From Progne subis subis (taxonomy: Eukaryota; Chordata; Aves; Passeriformes; Hirundinidae): a stretch of 64,000 nt of DNA. Shown one piece after another: positions 1-11,875 of this stretch; position 1 is the first letter of the stretch; every line of letters begins with the position of its first letter. The translations under genes were made by a program, and so were the position numbers. The DNA lies in NCBI GenBank assembly GCA_022316685.1, contig JAKJHU010001401.1, forward strand, positions 1-64,000, written 5' to 3'. A model generated the notes under the pieces. The model saw only the letters and a list, made by a program, of their open reading frames with translations. It was not told the origin of the DNA and searched no databases.

Positions 1-1478
1 GGATGGAGACCAGGGAGGACAAATCTCGAGGGCAGAACCTCATGGAAGAGGCCATTTTCAGTGGCTCCACTGCACAAGAATCCAATGGGAAGGAAAAGCC
101 CAAGACATCCTGTCAAGGAGGAGTTCCAAACCCATCCCAGGGTTCTTGGAGAAGGGAAGACCTGGACTGTGCCGGGAAGATGGACAGAGCTTCAGCCACA
201 GCTCCCACGTGGTCCAGAACCAGATGATCCAAACTGGGGAACGGCCCTACAGTGTGGGGAATGTGGGAAGGGCTTCAAGCACAACTCCACCCTTGTGACC
301 CACCAGTGCATCCACACCGGGAGAGGCCCTACGAGTGCGGGGAATGCAGGAAGAACTTCAGCCAGAGATCCCTCTTGATCTGCCACCTGCGGATCCACAG
401 CACAAAAGGGCCCTACAGTGTGAGCAATGTGGGAAGCTTCAGCCAGCGATCCCACCTGATCCGCCACCAGAGGATCCACACCAGGGAACGGCCCTACCAG
501 TGTGAGGAATGTGGGAGAGCTTCAGCCAGAGCTCCACCTGATCTGCCACCAGAGATCCACACCAGGGAGAGGCCCTACAAGTGTGTGGAATGCGGGAAGG
601 GCTTCAGCCAGAGCTCCACTGATCCCACCAAGGATCCACACCAGGGAGGCCCTACAGTGTGAGAATGTGGGAAGAGCTTCAGCCAGAGCTCCACCTGATC
701 TGCCACCAGAATCCACACTGAGGAAAGGAATACAAGTGTGGGGAATGCGGGAAGGGCTTCACCAGAGCTCCCACCTGATCCGCCACCAGAGGATCCACAC
801 CAGAGAACGGCCCTACCAGTGTGAGCAATGTGGGAAGAGCTTCAGCCAGAGCTCCATCTTGATCCGCCACCAGAATCTCCATGCTGAGGAAAGGCCATAC
901 AAGTGTGGGGAATGTGGGAAGGGCTTCAACCGGAGGTCCCAGCTGATCATCCACCAAAAGATCCACACTGGGGAGAGACCTGACAAGTGCCCTGAGGTTT
1001 CAGAGGAGCTCCAGGCTCCTTGTGCACAAGCGGATTCACACAAAGGAGAGGCCCTTCCGCTGCCCCAGCTGCAGGAAGGGCTTCAAGCACAACTCACCCT
1101 CATCATTCACCAGCGTATCCACACTGGGGAAATGCCCTACAAGAGTGCGGATTGCAGGAAGGGCTTCCACCAGAGCCTCCAACTGGTCATCCACCAAATG
1201 ATCCACAATGGGAAGAGGCCCTACCAGTGTGGGGAATGTGGGATGAGCTTCAGCATAAGCTCCCACCTGATCCTCCACCTGAGGATCCAAACCAGGGAAT
1301 GGCCCTACGAATGTCCCGCTTGTGGGAAGAGCTTGTCCAGGAGCTCTCACTTGAACAGACACCAACGGAGACACCGGTAAGGGAAGGCCTAAGAGTGCCT
1401 CAGCTGCGGGAAGAGCTTTGTGCAGTGCTCCAACTTAGTCCTGCTTCAGAGGACCCACATTGGCCAGAGAATTGGTGA
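1..1478 (+). pseudogene. C2H2 zinc-finger gene copy A, terminal exon, frameshifted
   Basis: The window opens about 12 nt into the terminal coding exon of the same family as copy E at 62.5 kb; [12 protein letters not shown] sequence starts at position 3. Roughly ten finger units follow, built as C-x2-C-x12-H-x3-H with [14 protein letters not shown] linkers. The reading frame changes several times: near 160-330, again near 600-760, and near 1000-1080. Some units also lose a zinc ligand, for example YKSADC near 1140 where Cys is expected. The final unit ends HQRRHR with a stop at 1378-1380, matching the end of copy E. The 3' flank to about 1880 resembles the flank of copy E at 63660-64000. An intact family member would be a nuclear DNA-binding protein; this copy cannot encode one. 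The number of indels argues against a single sequencing error. Confidence 0.85.
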
Positions 1479-1489
1479 CCTACATTCCC

Positions 1490-2475
1490 AGCGATCTGCA
1501 CTGGAAGGACAGTGGGCTGGTGGTCCTTTTCTTTGGTGGTCCCTTATATTCTTTTGATTCATCTTCATCCCTTTAAACCAGACAAAACTGGGGATAAAAA
1601 TCAACAAATTCATCAAAGGCATCTAAAGCCTCATGTTTTACTAGTGTTTCAGGGCAACCTGGGACTCAGGCAGATACTTGGGAGGATTTGGGGGTTTGTG
1701 GGGTATCTGGTGTGGTGGTCTCCATTTCTGGGCACAGAAAGAGATGAGAGGGTTTGATCTGTCACCTCAAAACCACTTCATGCTAAAACTACACAATCTC
1801 ACCAAAAAATTACTTGATTGCACAGCCCCTCAGTGAGGGATGGGGTTGGAAGGGGAATGGGTGAAGTAGGGTGCCAATCAGAAGGGCTGAGGTGGGACAG
1901 GATGGGTGGGATGTGGTTTGGGAGGTGTGAAATTGGGGAAATAGGGCTTGGGATGGCAGGGGTGGGATGGATTTGGTTGGGATTGTGGTGATGGGGTGGG
2001 GTCTGGAATAAGACATCCAAAGTCTGGGGATGATGACGGGAAGGGGTGCTAGTTCTTGAGGGAGTTTTTAGATATTCCACATTGCTGAAGAGATTTTGAG
2101 GTATCCCACATTTCTGAGGCAGTTTTGGGCCACTCCCCAACTCTTGGGGGATTTCCTGAGAGCAGCTCCATGGAGCCCCATTGCCAGGGGTGGCTGCCTT
2201 GGGCACGAGCTCAGAGCTGCAGCCAGAGTCCATTGCCTCAGTGCTGGAGAGCAGAGAAATGATGAATGGCCCCAGACATCTCCAGTGTGTGTTTGGGGGC
2301 CAGGGCAAGTTCTGTGTAGGTGGGATGGTCACTGCCCCAGCCCCAGCCACTGCAGCCTCTGGTCCAGCCCCAAAGTGGCTGCCAAGCCCCTGGCACCCCA
2401 AAAACCCCACCTGTGAGAGGGACCAGAGCAGGTGAGGCTGTGACACGGCTGTGACACTGACACGTCCCACGGCCC
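1490..2475. repeat. Zinc-finger 3' flanking segment shared with copies C and E
   Basis: This non-coding flank recurs inverted at about 41990-42780 downstream of copy C and directly at 63660-64000 downstream of copy E. Shared landmarks are a TGGTGGTCCTTT-type stretch, a CATCTTCATCCCTTTAAA-type stretch, and the block at 2330-2470 that matches 42000-42170 on the other strand. It shows that whole gene-plus-flank units were duplicated. Long ORFs here on the minus strand have no family resemblance and are treated as chance. Confidence 0.7.
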
Positions 2476-2479
2476 GGAG

Positions 2480-5400
2480 ATCACAGCAGCTGAGATGGAT
2501 CCAAGGGCGACTGTGGATCTCTGTCTCCCTCTCTCTTTTCCTGACTTCCTCTACTCAAAATCTGGAGAACTGGAAGTTGGACTGCTTAGAGTTTGCTCAG
2601 TCAGTGCGTTCTGAAGTTATTTACTGTAATCCCATGTTGCTTTAAGATTACCCACGTATCTCATTCTCTGAAGTTTGCAAGTTAAAAGTTTGTTCTCCAT
2701 CCTCCTGAGAAGTTTGTTGTTTTCTCCCATGTGCCACCCGAGGGGATCGAGGTACCTCAAGTCCCTTTCCAGCACCGGCCGAGAGAGCTTGGGGCACAGC
2801 AGCAGGAACTGCAGGGCTCAGCAAGGCCTGGCTTGGCTGGAGGAAGCAGAAAGGCCGAGCCCTGAGCCCAGGCCTGGCACAGCAGGGCCTGCCCTCACGG
2901 GTGCCTCGGAGCTGTTTGTGGGGCAGTGGGATGGGAGGGGCAGCAAGGACAAATGTCATCAAACTGAAACCCCTGCCAGCCTCCTCAGGGAGGGGCCAGG
3001 GAGGACAAAGTGCAGCCCCTGAAAGGAAAGTTCCTTCTGTGGGGCCTCCAGAGGCGCTGCCAGAGCCCAGGGGACAAAGGCCTGGGTGCCTGTGGCCCTG
3101 CCAGCCCTGCCCAGCCCTTGGCCATCTGTCCTGCAGGCTGTGCCCCTGTGCGTGCTGCTCCTGTGCCCTGGCCGGCTGCACACGCCCCTCTCGCTGTCCC
3201 CCCAGCATTTCTCAGCCCAGCATTTCTGTGCCCTCCCTGGGCTCCCTGCACCCAGCGCTGCCGGCTCCTGGCACACAGAGCCAGGGCAGGAGCCCACCCT
3301 GCCAAGGGCCTTTGGAGCAGGGTGGTGGCTGCCATGGCTTCTGACCTCAGCAGCTGCTCCTGGCGTGGTTCCATGGGAACCCAGCACAGCAACGCTGCTG
3401 TGCATTGTCCCTGCTGAGGCTCAGACACTGTCAGGGCACATTCCCTGTCTGTAGGATTCATGCCTGACCCAAGCACTGCACTTGTGTCTCCAGCATTGCT
3501 TTCCAGCAAAAAACGGGAAGGCAAACTGTGCGTAGCTCATGGTACTTCAGAGTGTCTAAAACTCACAATGTCATCAGTCTTAGAGGTGAGATCCATTGGG
3601 AATTAATGGGATGGAGAAGTAGTGCAACATGGAAAAAGGGCAGCATAGAAATAAATCAAGGAAAACATCTTGGCTTCTTTCTTTCCATTTTCATTTCACT
3701 TCTGGAAAGCTGTTTCAGTTTTCCAGGAATCTTCTCCACAGTCCTGTCTGCTCTTTTCAAGAACCTTTCCTGGAGAATGAGATGCAGCTTCTGTCACAAG
3801 ATGTGCCACCAGCTGCAGCTTCTCTTGGCTTTCCACACTGTGTGTACAACACGACTCTTGCAGCAAAGCAGGACAAATGTTTGGAGAACTTTACAACTTG
3901 TCCTTTCTTTTCCTGGTGGACTAGGGACTTGTGCCATTTTTAAGGTTTTCATTGTTACTGTTCTACCGAAGAAAACATGATGGGGTTCCAGGAATTGTTA
4001 GGGAATACAAGCCTGGCTGAATGCAGAGAAAGAATCTCCAGAGGCTGCAGCCTGGAGTGGAGAGTTGTGTAAAAATCATTCCAACATCTCCATGGATGCC
4101 TGGAACGTGATCTAGAGAATGAAAATGGGCTGACAGAGGGAGTTTGTTTCTGTGTTCAGTTTAGATGATTCTACATCTCTTGCATTGATATAAATCAAGA
4201 GTACAATCAGTTCATGATAAGCACCAGAACAAGGTGAACCTCTCCGAGGAGATGACTGAAAGAATCTGAAAAGGAGAGATGCAGGGAATAACTTGGTGAA
4301 CTTGGTCTGTAAGAAGGGTCATTTTTAAGAATAATTTCTAATCCATTCCCTCTGCTTTTGTCTTTCTGCAAAAGGCCATTTTGATCACAGTTGCCTCATG
4401 AAATGAGAAACCTGAGCTTGTGAAAGATGCCCTGTTGCTCTGCAAGGAGCTCTGCAAGGCTAAAACAGGAGCCGGAGTGCCCTCTTGGGAAGCCTCCTCC
4501 AAGCTGGAATTTGTTTCGTGCTAGGAGAGGAGGAGGCGGGGGAGAATGATGGGTACTGTGTGGCAGGAAGCAATTTCTGCAATGTTCTCTGTCAGTTGAT
4601 TCTATTTCAGCAGCACCAGCAACAGGGCTGTGTTTGAGTGCCGCAAATGTGGCCTGTGTGGCTTTAATTCTCCTCAACTTTGTGCTCAGGGGCTTGTGAA
4701 CATTTGGGGATCTGCTACTCAAGATGCCAGAGTTTCCTGTCTGAAAGAACTCTGGGTGACACTGATCAAAAAAGGCAATTGCAGCTTTACAGATAAAAGT
4801 CAAATGGCAACCAGAGGAGGGACAAGAGCAGACAGGATCTACAATTCCCAAGGCAAAGACAGTAGCAGCCTCCTGCTGTCACCTCAGGGTGAGTAAAACA
4901 GCACTGAAAACAGCGCTGGAACCCGATCCTTTCTTTCTCTGGAGGCTGGGTCAGGGCAGCACAGCCGGGCCCTGAGGAATCGGGGCTGTTGTGGGTGATT
5001 GTTGCTCTACTCCAGCATTCAGCTGGAAAAAGCCCTTGGAAGCCGAGGCAGGAGCAGGTGGGAAGGGGCCGGCACTGCTGCTGCTCCTGCCCGGGAGCCC
5101 CGGCTGGGCCGGGCCGGCGCCCGCTGCGCTGCGGCTCCTGCTGCTGCCAGAGCCGGGCGGGACTCGGGCACAGGGAATGGACACGGGGGGACAGCAAAGG
5201 CCTGGGCGGCTGCAGGGATGTTCGCGCTGGGGCCAGCGCCAGCACACAGCTTCAGCCGCAATGAACCCCGAGGGAAACGCTGGGGAAAGGCTCCATTTCA
5301 GCCTTTCTTTACTCATGGCTGTGAAGGGACCGAAATGAAAGGAGAACAAGCAGGGCCTGACCCCTTCTCCTTTGGGAGGAGCCCATGCCTGCGGCTGTGA

Positions 5401-5485
5401 GGGGATGTGAGGGGATGTGAGATGCTATGAGGGAAAATGAAGAGCCATGAAGGCCCATGAGGGGCCATGAGGAGCCTCAGCCCTG
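2480..5485. other. No gene recognised; GC-rich patch at 5040-5280
   Basis: No conserved domain or repeat family is recognised across this 3 kb. A GC-rich, CpG-containing patch lies at about 5040-5280. A short tandem run of GAGGGGATGT / GAGGGGCCAT-like words lies at 5400-5475, just before the ERV1 5' LTR. ORFs through the GC-rich patch occur in several overlapping frames and are read as composition effects. Confidence 0.5.
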
Positions 5486-5489
5486 GCAG

Positions 5490-6098
5490 TGTTATAAATA
5501 AATTCTATTCAAATAATCTATGTTTTAGTTACTAAATTGTTAAGTAATTCTATTAAGATTGTTAATGCTAGCTTCTGTATAAAGAATTTGCCTTATTCCT
5601 GTTTTAATACTGATTTATTACCTTATTTGCTTGTTTGTTAATTAAGAATTCACCTTATTACCTGTATCTCTGCTCCCATTTGCCGGATAGTGTCTGAATA
5701 TGCAAATAAAAAGAACACTGGAATTCTGGGAACAACCAAGAACAAGAGACTCTAAAAAGCAGGGAACCAAAGTAACATCCAGGACTGTAGTCACATTTTA
5801 GACTAGTGCAAGAAGTACGGGGTCCGCCGAAGCAGCTTTATTTAGTCGCCGTGACCTGAGAAGGAGTCCCCCATCGCTGGATGACCCCTGATCAGCGACG
5901 CGAAACGGACTCCCCGGCAAGGGGAAAAAGCCCGTGAGGGGGGTGGGAGTCCCCAGCTTTGCTGTGAAGCGAAGCTGTGTGTACCTCCTCCGCCACGTTG
6001 CCAAGGGAGCAAGCAAGCTCTCCCCCAAGGCCAAGCTTGATAATAAAGAAACATACAAAAACAGCAAGTCTCTGACCTATTATTTTTTTTCCAGAACA
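5490..6098 (+). repeat. ERV1 5' LTR (609 bp)
   Basis: Begins TGTTATAAATAAATTC and ends CCAGAACA, giving TG...CA termini. It aligns with 17192-17799 along its whole length. An AATAAA signal lies at 6042-6047, about 50 bp from the 3' end. The U3 part is A/T-rich and the R/U5 part is G/C-rich. A segment of it, about 5575-5730, recurs in antisense inside the env insert at about 15332-15476. Confidence 0.92.
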
Positions 6099-6103
6099 AT
6101 TTT

Positions 6104-6123
6104 TGGGGGCTCGTCCACGGGAT
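6104..6123 (+). promoter_or_regulatory. Primer binding site, tRNA-Pro-like
   Basis: TGGGGGCTCGTCC begins 5 nt after the LTR end and matches the first 13 nt of the tRNA-Pro primer site used by murine leukaemia-type viruses. An apparent 2-nt insertion (AC) precedes the closing GGGAT. Confidence 0.8.
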
Positions 6124-7485
6124 CTGGCCACGCCTGAAGAGGGACCGAGGACGGGACGGCCGCTCCCTTCGGACCTCCAGGACAGCTGGACAAGCGGGAG
6201 CAGCCTGGGACCGGCAACGAGGAGGAGCGCCGGAGGGTGAGCATTCCGGAGGCGGGTAAAGGAGACGTGCGAGTGGGAGTGTGAGAGAGTCGGGGCCGGC
6301 AGCTCGGACCCCCGGAACTGAGTGTGGACCCCTCGGTACTGCGGTTTCGAAACTCCCGCGAGGGGGCCGCCAGGAAAAGGGGGAAGCGAGAGAAACTAAT
6401 GAGTGAGGCGTCTCCTTAGGGGCAGAAAGACCCCCCCCTGGGCGTGCAGGGGAAAACAGAGTGTGAGTGGCACGCATTGGGGGCAGAAAGACCCCCCCCT
6501 GGGCGTGCAGGGGAAAACAGAGTGTGAGTGGCACGCATTGGGGGCAAGTCCCCCCCCTTAAAGGCTAGAGTAGCCTAGGAGGGTTTAGAGTCCCTGGAGG
6601 GGCGGGAAAACCGTACCAGGGTTGACAGGGTGTCCCCAGACACTGCGGGTGCCGAGAGCTCATGAGAGTCCCTGCTTCCCAGGACTGAGCCAGACGCACC
6701 GGAGAGGGTGTGCTGCCGCGGTCTCAGGGAGGAGGCCGTAAACCCATAGCCCGAGGACACCGGGGTGGGGAGTCAATGTAGAGGCAAGGCGGGCATCCTG
6801 CACACACACACTCATCCCTCTTGCCGAGGCTGCTTCGCTGGGGAGAAGTAGTCAAGCCAGTCCTGGTGGAAGGCAAAGGGGTCGGGCCCTGCTGGGGTTG
6901 ATCCTTGGAAACAAGGAAGGGATACCCCCCCAGGTAACCCGTGCGGAGTCTTGACCTCTTACCTCCGTTTCAAAAAGTGAAGAGGGGACGGTACTAGTGA
7001 CAGGGCAGTCTAGTCCGGGGTTCGGACTGAAGGTGTCCGGCCCGGCGGGGGCTAAGGCGTGGGAAGGTCCTGAGGCCCGGAAGGGGATGCCAGTACTAGG
7101 GACCCTGTCGTGCGCCGCAAAGCGTGTCCAGAGTCTCAGGGGTGAGGCAAGGCGCGGGGGTACATAGGGGGTGAGGTCATTAGGACTCACCTCAAAGGGG
7201 TCAGAAGAGAGTCTGAGCCCCTGGTGTAAGTAAAGTGTGAGCGTCCAAGAAAGTGAGGAAGGTTAGAGAAAGTGAGTAGAAAGAGAGATTTGTTCCCTAA
7301 TGAAAGCAAAAGTGTAGGAAAGAGTAGAAAAGCATAAAGTTTAGGAGTTTTATGTTGAAGTGTTCAAGAATTAAGTCAGGAGATTTGAAGTAAAGGGAGA
7401 AAAGCTGAAGAATTTTTTTTGCTTAAAAAAACCTGTGTTGCCAGTCAGTAAAGGCACCTTTGAAATTTTTTTCAGTTTAAAGAAA
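6124..7485 (+). other. ERV1 leader, with candidate splice donor and 61-bp tandem duplication
   Basis: This untranslated leader of about 1.36 kb precedes gag. A GGGTGAGC context with GT at 6237-6238 is a plausible major splice donor. Bases 6421-6481 and 6482-6542 are two copies of a 61-bp unit that look identical, followed by a partial third beginning GGGGGCAAG. No long ORF with family similarity is present. Confidence 0.6.
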
Positions 7486-8297
7486 ATGGGACAATGTACT
7501 AGTAAGAAAAAGAAATCCCAAAAGGAGAATAACAAAGTAAAGAGTATTCCACCCGGTAGTCCCTTAGAACAACTTTTAGCTAAATGGGATTCTTTAGAGG
7601 CCACAAAAGGACTAGATCAGGTTAAAATGGTGTTTTATTGCACAGAAGTCTGGCCAAAATTAAAATTACCAGGAGAGTGGCCATGGTTTGGAACACATGA
7701 TGAGTGGATGTGCTATCAGTTAAACCAGTACCTAAGAACTCAGGAAGATCCAGACGTAAACCAGTTAGCTTATGCTGCTTGTTGGCAAAAGAGAGCCACG
7801 AGTAAAGAGAATATAAAAGTCTGCAAATTAAAAGAAAAAGAAAAGTGTGAAAGAAAAGAACAGAAAGAGGAAAGAACAGAAACTAATCAAAGATGGGACC
7901 CTTTAGACCATTTACCCCCTCCAATTTACCCAGAGGTGCCCCAAGTCCCTCAAAATCCTGTCCCAGTTCCCCTACTAACTTCCCCGAGTCAAACTCAAAC
8001 TCCTTCAGAACCCTCTCCTCCCTTCCCCCAGTGGTTCCATCATCACCCCTCCTTAACACCTCTCCTCCCCAGTCCTTAGTACCTTCTCCCCCTTCTCTCC
8101 CAACAGCCCCTTTGCCACCTCCTTCCAATAGTCAAGGTTCTTTAGCCCCAGTTATAACCCCTTCAGTTTCCCAAAACACAACCTCTTCCCTAGCCCCCCT
8201 TCCTCCCACAGTACCATCCTCTGTTTCTCCCCCTACAGATTTTACTACCTCCCCCTCACCTACAGTAATTCCCCTGCCACCCCTAATTGGGAGTTAA
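7486..8297 (+). pseudogene. gag: ERV1 gag, matrix and proline-rich part, frameshifted
   Basis: ATG at 7486 opens MGQCTSKKKK, with Gly2 as the expected myristoylation site for membrane targeting of a gamma-type matrix protein, followed by a basic stretch. About 130 residues on, the sequence becomes very rich in proline and serine. The first frame stops at 8077-8079, and the Pro/Ser-rich reading continues in another frame (7893-8297), so an indel separates them. The p12-like composition between matrix and capsid fits gammaretroviral Gag organisation. Confidence 0.8.
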
Positions 8298-9420
8298 CCA
8301 AAACCCCTACAGACTCCTGTGAGTCATCCCGTTCTCCTGGAATTCCCCAGGAATTTGTAACTCAGCCAGTGTTATCAGTTAATAATGTAAGTGAAGGACC
8401 CTATTGTAACACAAGGTCAAAAGCCTTAAAGCCAGAAAAACTTTTTCCCCTCAGGGAAGTGCCTATGGGAGGAGTAATTGGAGGAGTGGGATTTGTAAAT
8501 GCCCCATTAACAGCCTCTGAAGTAAGAGGATTTAAGAAGAGCTAGGAAATTTAGTTGAAGATCCCATAGGTATTGCCACACAGGTAGACCAATTCCTTGG
8601 GCCCAATGTTTATACATGGGGAGAGTTAAATTCTATATTAAACATCTTGTTCTCCCCTGAGGAAATACGAATGATTAGAACAGCAAGTATCAGAATCTGG
8701 GAAAGGGAAAATAGGTTGGGGCCACCTGGAGATCATAAATTACCGATAACTGACCCAGGGTGGGACCCAAATCGAGAAGAGGAAAGACAAAATATGAGAG
8801 ACTATAGGTCCTTGATAGTAAGAGGTATAAGAGAATCTGTCCCCAGAGGGAATAATACTAAATTAGCTTTTGATGGGTCCCAAGAAAAAGATGAGACTCC
8901 TGCCACTTGGCTAAATCGATTAAAAAGAAATTTTCAATTATATTCAAGCATAGACCCTGATAGTCCTGAGGGACAAGTAATTCTAAAAGTGCAGTTTGTA
9001 ACAAAGTCATGGCCAGATATACGGAGAAAATTAGAAAAAATTGAAGATTGGCAGGAGAAAAGTATTAATGAATTATTAAAAGAAGCCTTAAGAGTTTACC
9101 TGAGGAGAGAAGAAGAAAAAGCTAAAGCCAAGGCTCGCATTATGGTAGCTGTAGCAAGAGAAAGTACTGGAGTAGCAGAAAACCAGAAAAACTCCTCCTG
9201 AAATCTAGTGAGGGAGGACCAAGACCCTCATTTAAAGAACCAAAGTCACCCATAGTACCACCGTGGGTAAATTTAAAAAGAAGTAACCCAGGAGAGAATA
9301 GAACTTGTTATTACTGTGGTGAAATAGGGCATTTAAAAAGGGATTGTAAGAAATTATCACTTGATGAGGCTATTGCAAGGGAGCAAGATGCCCTGGAGAG
9401 GGTGCTGAAAGGGGAGGATT
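8298..9420 (+). pseudogene. gag: ERV1 gag, capsid and nucleocapsid part
   Basis: The capsid-like reading is clearest from about 8640 to 9201, where a charged helical region ends in a KAKAKARI-type stretch and a stop. Upstream 8298-8640 is capsid-like but interrupted by stops. Nucleocapsid sits in a different frame, with one CCHC knuckle at 9306-9347 (C-x2-C-x4-H-x4-C). A single knuckle is the gammaretroviral arrangement; alpha- and betaretroviruses usually have two. The frame change at the capsid/nucleocapsid junction is damage. Confidence 0.8.
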
Positions 9421-9958
9421 AGGGGTGTCAGAGGCTCTATAAAATAGGGGACCCAATAGAACAACAAGATGAGCCTCTAGTAAACTTTGATGTGGGTCCC
9501 CAAAGTGAAGAATATGAATTCTTAGTAGACACAGGAGCTGATAGTCGAGTTTAAGGAAATTACCAACAGGGGTAACAATCGGGACAAAAACTTGTGAAGT
9601 GTTAGGGGCTGAAGGGAGGCCCTTTCGAGCATTAATAGTTGAAGGAGTAGAGATTAAAGGGAACTCAAAGCACTGTGTAGCTGATTTTCTTTATTTACCA
9701 CATACAGAAACCAATTTACTAGGCAGAGACTTACAAGTGCAGCTCGGGGTAGGAGTTATCCCAAAAGATGGAAAAATGGTTGTGCATATCATGAAACTGA
9801 CCCAAGGGGATATACAAGAGATAAATCCAGAAGTGTGGGCTACAGAGGGAAAATATGGGTGTTTAGATATCCCTCCCATTAAGATAGAAATGCAAAAAGA
9901 TACCCCGCCATCAGAGTTAAGCAATACCCAATGTCACCAGAAGGAAAGAAAGGGCTAG
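9421..9958 (+). pseudogene. pol: ERV1 protease, broken after the active-site motif
   Basis: The aspartic-protease signature DTGA is at 9528-9539. A stop follows within about 15 nt (9553-9555), so the flap and C-terminal half are out of frame. The C-terminal half reappears at 9599 onward and contains the LLGRDL-type motif near 9717. The frame ends at 9956-9958 inside the start of reverse transcriptase. Confidence 0.8.
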
Positions 9959-11110
9959 CTTCAGTAATTGAGCATCTTTTAAAAGAAAATATCTTAGAAC
10001 CATGTATGTCCCCTCATAACACCCCTATATTAGCCATAAAGAAAGATGAGGGAAAGTTTAGATTAGTCCAGGATTTGAGAGAAATAAATAAAAGAACTAT
10101 TGCTCGACACCCAGTAGTACCTAACCCCTATACCTTGCTGAGTAAAATTCCAAGAGAGCATACCTGGTTCACAGTGATAGACTTAAAGGATGCTTTTTGG
10201 GCATGCCCTAGCAGAAGAGTGTAGGGATTGGTTCGCCTTTGAATGGGAACATCCAGACAGGGGAAGGAAACAACAGCTAAGGTGGACCCGGTTACCACAG
10301 GGTATACGGAATCGCCAAATATCTTCGGACAGGCCCTAGAAACATTATTAGAACAGTTTAGTCCCAAAGAAGGAGTTCAAATTTTGCAATACGTGGATGA
10401 TTTATTAATATCAGGGGAGACAGAGAAAGAAGTTAAAGATGTAAGTATACAACTTCTAAACTTTCTTGGAGAAAAGGGGTTAAAAGTATCTCAGAGTAAA
10501 CTACAGTTTGTAGAAAATGAAGTCACTTATTTAGGACACATAATCGGAAAGGGGAGTAAAAGGTTAAGCCCTGCAAGAATTTCAGGAATAGTGTCTATAT
10601 CACCTCCAAAAACTAAGAGAGACATAAGGAAACTTCTAGGCCTGTTTGGATACTGCAAGCACTGGATAGATAAGTACACTCAAGGGGTCAAATTTCTTTA
10701 TGATAAATTAATAGACCAGGAACCAATGAATTGGACAGAAGTGACGAGAGGCAGCTGCAAGATCTAAAAGAGAAATTATCCTCAGCACCAGTTTTAAGCT
10801 TACCAGATCTTAAAAAGGAGTTTGATTTATTTGTAAACACTGAGAAGGGATAGCATACGGAGTTTTAACCCAAGAATGGGGAGGATACCGAAAACCTGTA
10901 GCATTTTTATCAAAACTGTTAGATCCGGTTGCTAGGGGATGGCCGGCTTGTCTCCAAGCAGTTGCAGCTGCAGCTATTTTAATAGAAGAAGCTCAAAAGT
11001 TAACATTACAGGGAAAGATAAAGATACATACTCCACATGATTTGAAAACAATCTTAAGTCAAAGAGCTCAAAAGTGGCTCACAGATTCTAGAATCCTAAA
11101 ATATGAAATT
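9931..11110 (+). pseudogene. pol: ERV1 reverse transcriptase, interrupted
   Basis: The fingers domain reads from 9931 to 10224, with the LVQDLREINKRT block and VIDLKDAF catalytic motif A, then stops. Palm motif C, YVDD, is at 10390-10401 in the next segment (10243-10767), which also carries a TESPN-type motif B and the thumb. Connection sequence continues out of frame to about 11110. At least two lesions separate motifs A and C, so no active polymerase can be made from this copy. Confidence 0.88.
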
Positions 11111-11222
11111 ATACTGATAAATTCAATAACCTAGAACTAACAACAAAAAGCTTAAATCCAGCCAATTTCTCTCTGGTGAGCCCACTGAAGAAATAGAACA
11201 CCATTGCCTAGAACTCATTGAT

Positions 11223-11875
11223 ATGCAGACAAAAGTAAGGGAAGATTTAGAGGATACACCCCTTCCATATGGGAGAGTGTTGTTCACAGATGGGTCATCC
11301 CGAGTGGTGGAAGGGAAAAGAATATCAGGATACTCTGTGATTGAGGGAGAGAAAATGAAAGTTTTAGAAAAGGGAAAGTTACCAAGTAATTGGTCAGCAC
11401 AGTGCTGTGAAATATATGCACTAAAGAGAGGGCTAGACTTACTTAAAGATGACCGAGGGACCATTTACACAGACTCTAGATATGCCTTTGGTATCGTGCA
11501 CACATTTGGGAAAATTTGGGAAGGACGGGGATATTTAAATTCAAAAGGGAAAACTTAACACACACAGAATTAATAAAGTCAGTGTTAAAATCTTTACAAA
11601 AACCAGTAGAAATTGCAGTAGTTCACATAAAAGGACATCAAAAGGGAGATATGCCCGAGATAAGGGGAAACCAGTTAGCTGATAAAACAGCCAGAGAAGC
11701 AGCTTTAGAACCAGGAGAACCAGTAAAAATCCTCAAATTGGAGAAAATACCAAGAAAAGAAGAAGAAAGGATAGAGCAAGTGTTTAGTGAAAAAGAGCAG
11801 AAAGCAATAAAAGAATTAGGATTACACCAGGGGGAACACGGAGTGTGGTTAACACTGATGGATGGAAATTCTTAA
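11223..11875 (+). pseudogene. pol: ERV1 RNase H, two overlapping frames
   Basis: The TDGS catalytic motif is at 11286-11297, the glutamate helix near 11410, and TDSRYA near 11470. After a frame change around 11520-11560 the domain continues with a HIKGHQ motif and NQLADKTA (about 11625-11690). The four-part order D, E, D, then H/D is that of retroviral RNase H. The last part runs into the RNase H-integrase linker. Confidence 0.85.

Noticed and set aside
1799..2470. A 223-residue minus-strand ORF, partly matched by an ORF at 41860-42489
   Set aside because: The match is a duplicated 3' flank of the zinc-finger genes; the C-terminal parts diverge in frame, which argues against a conserved protein.
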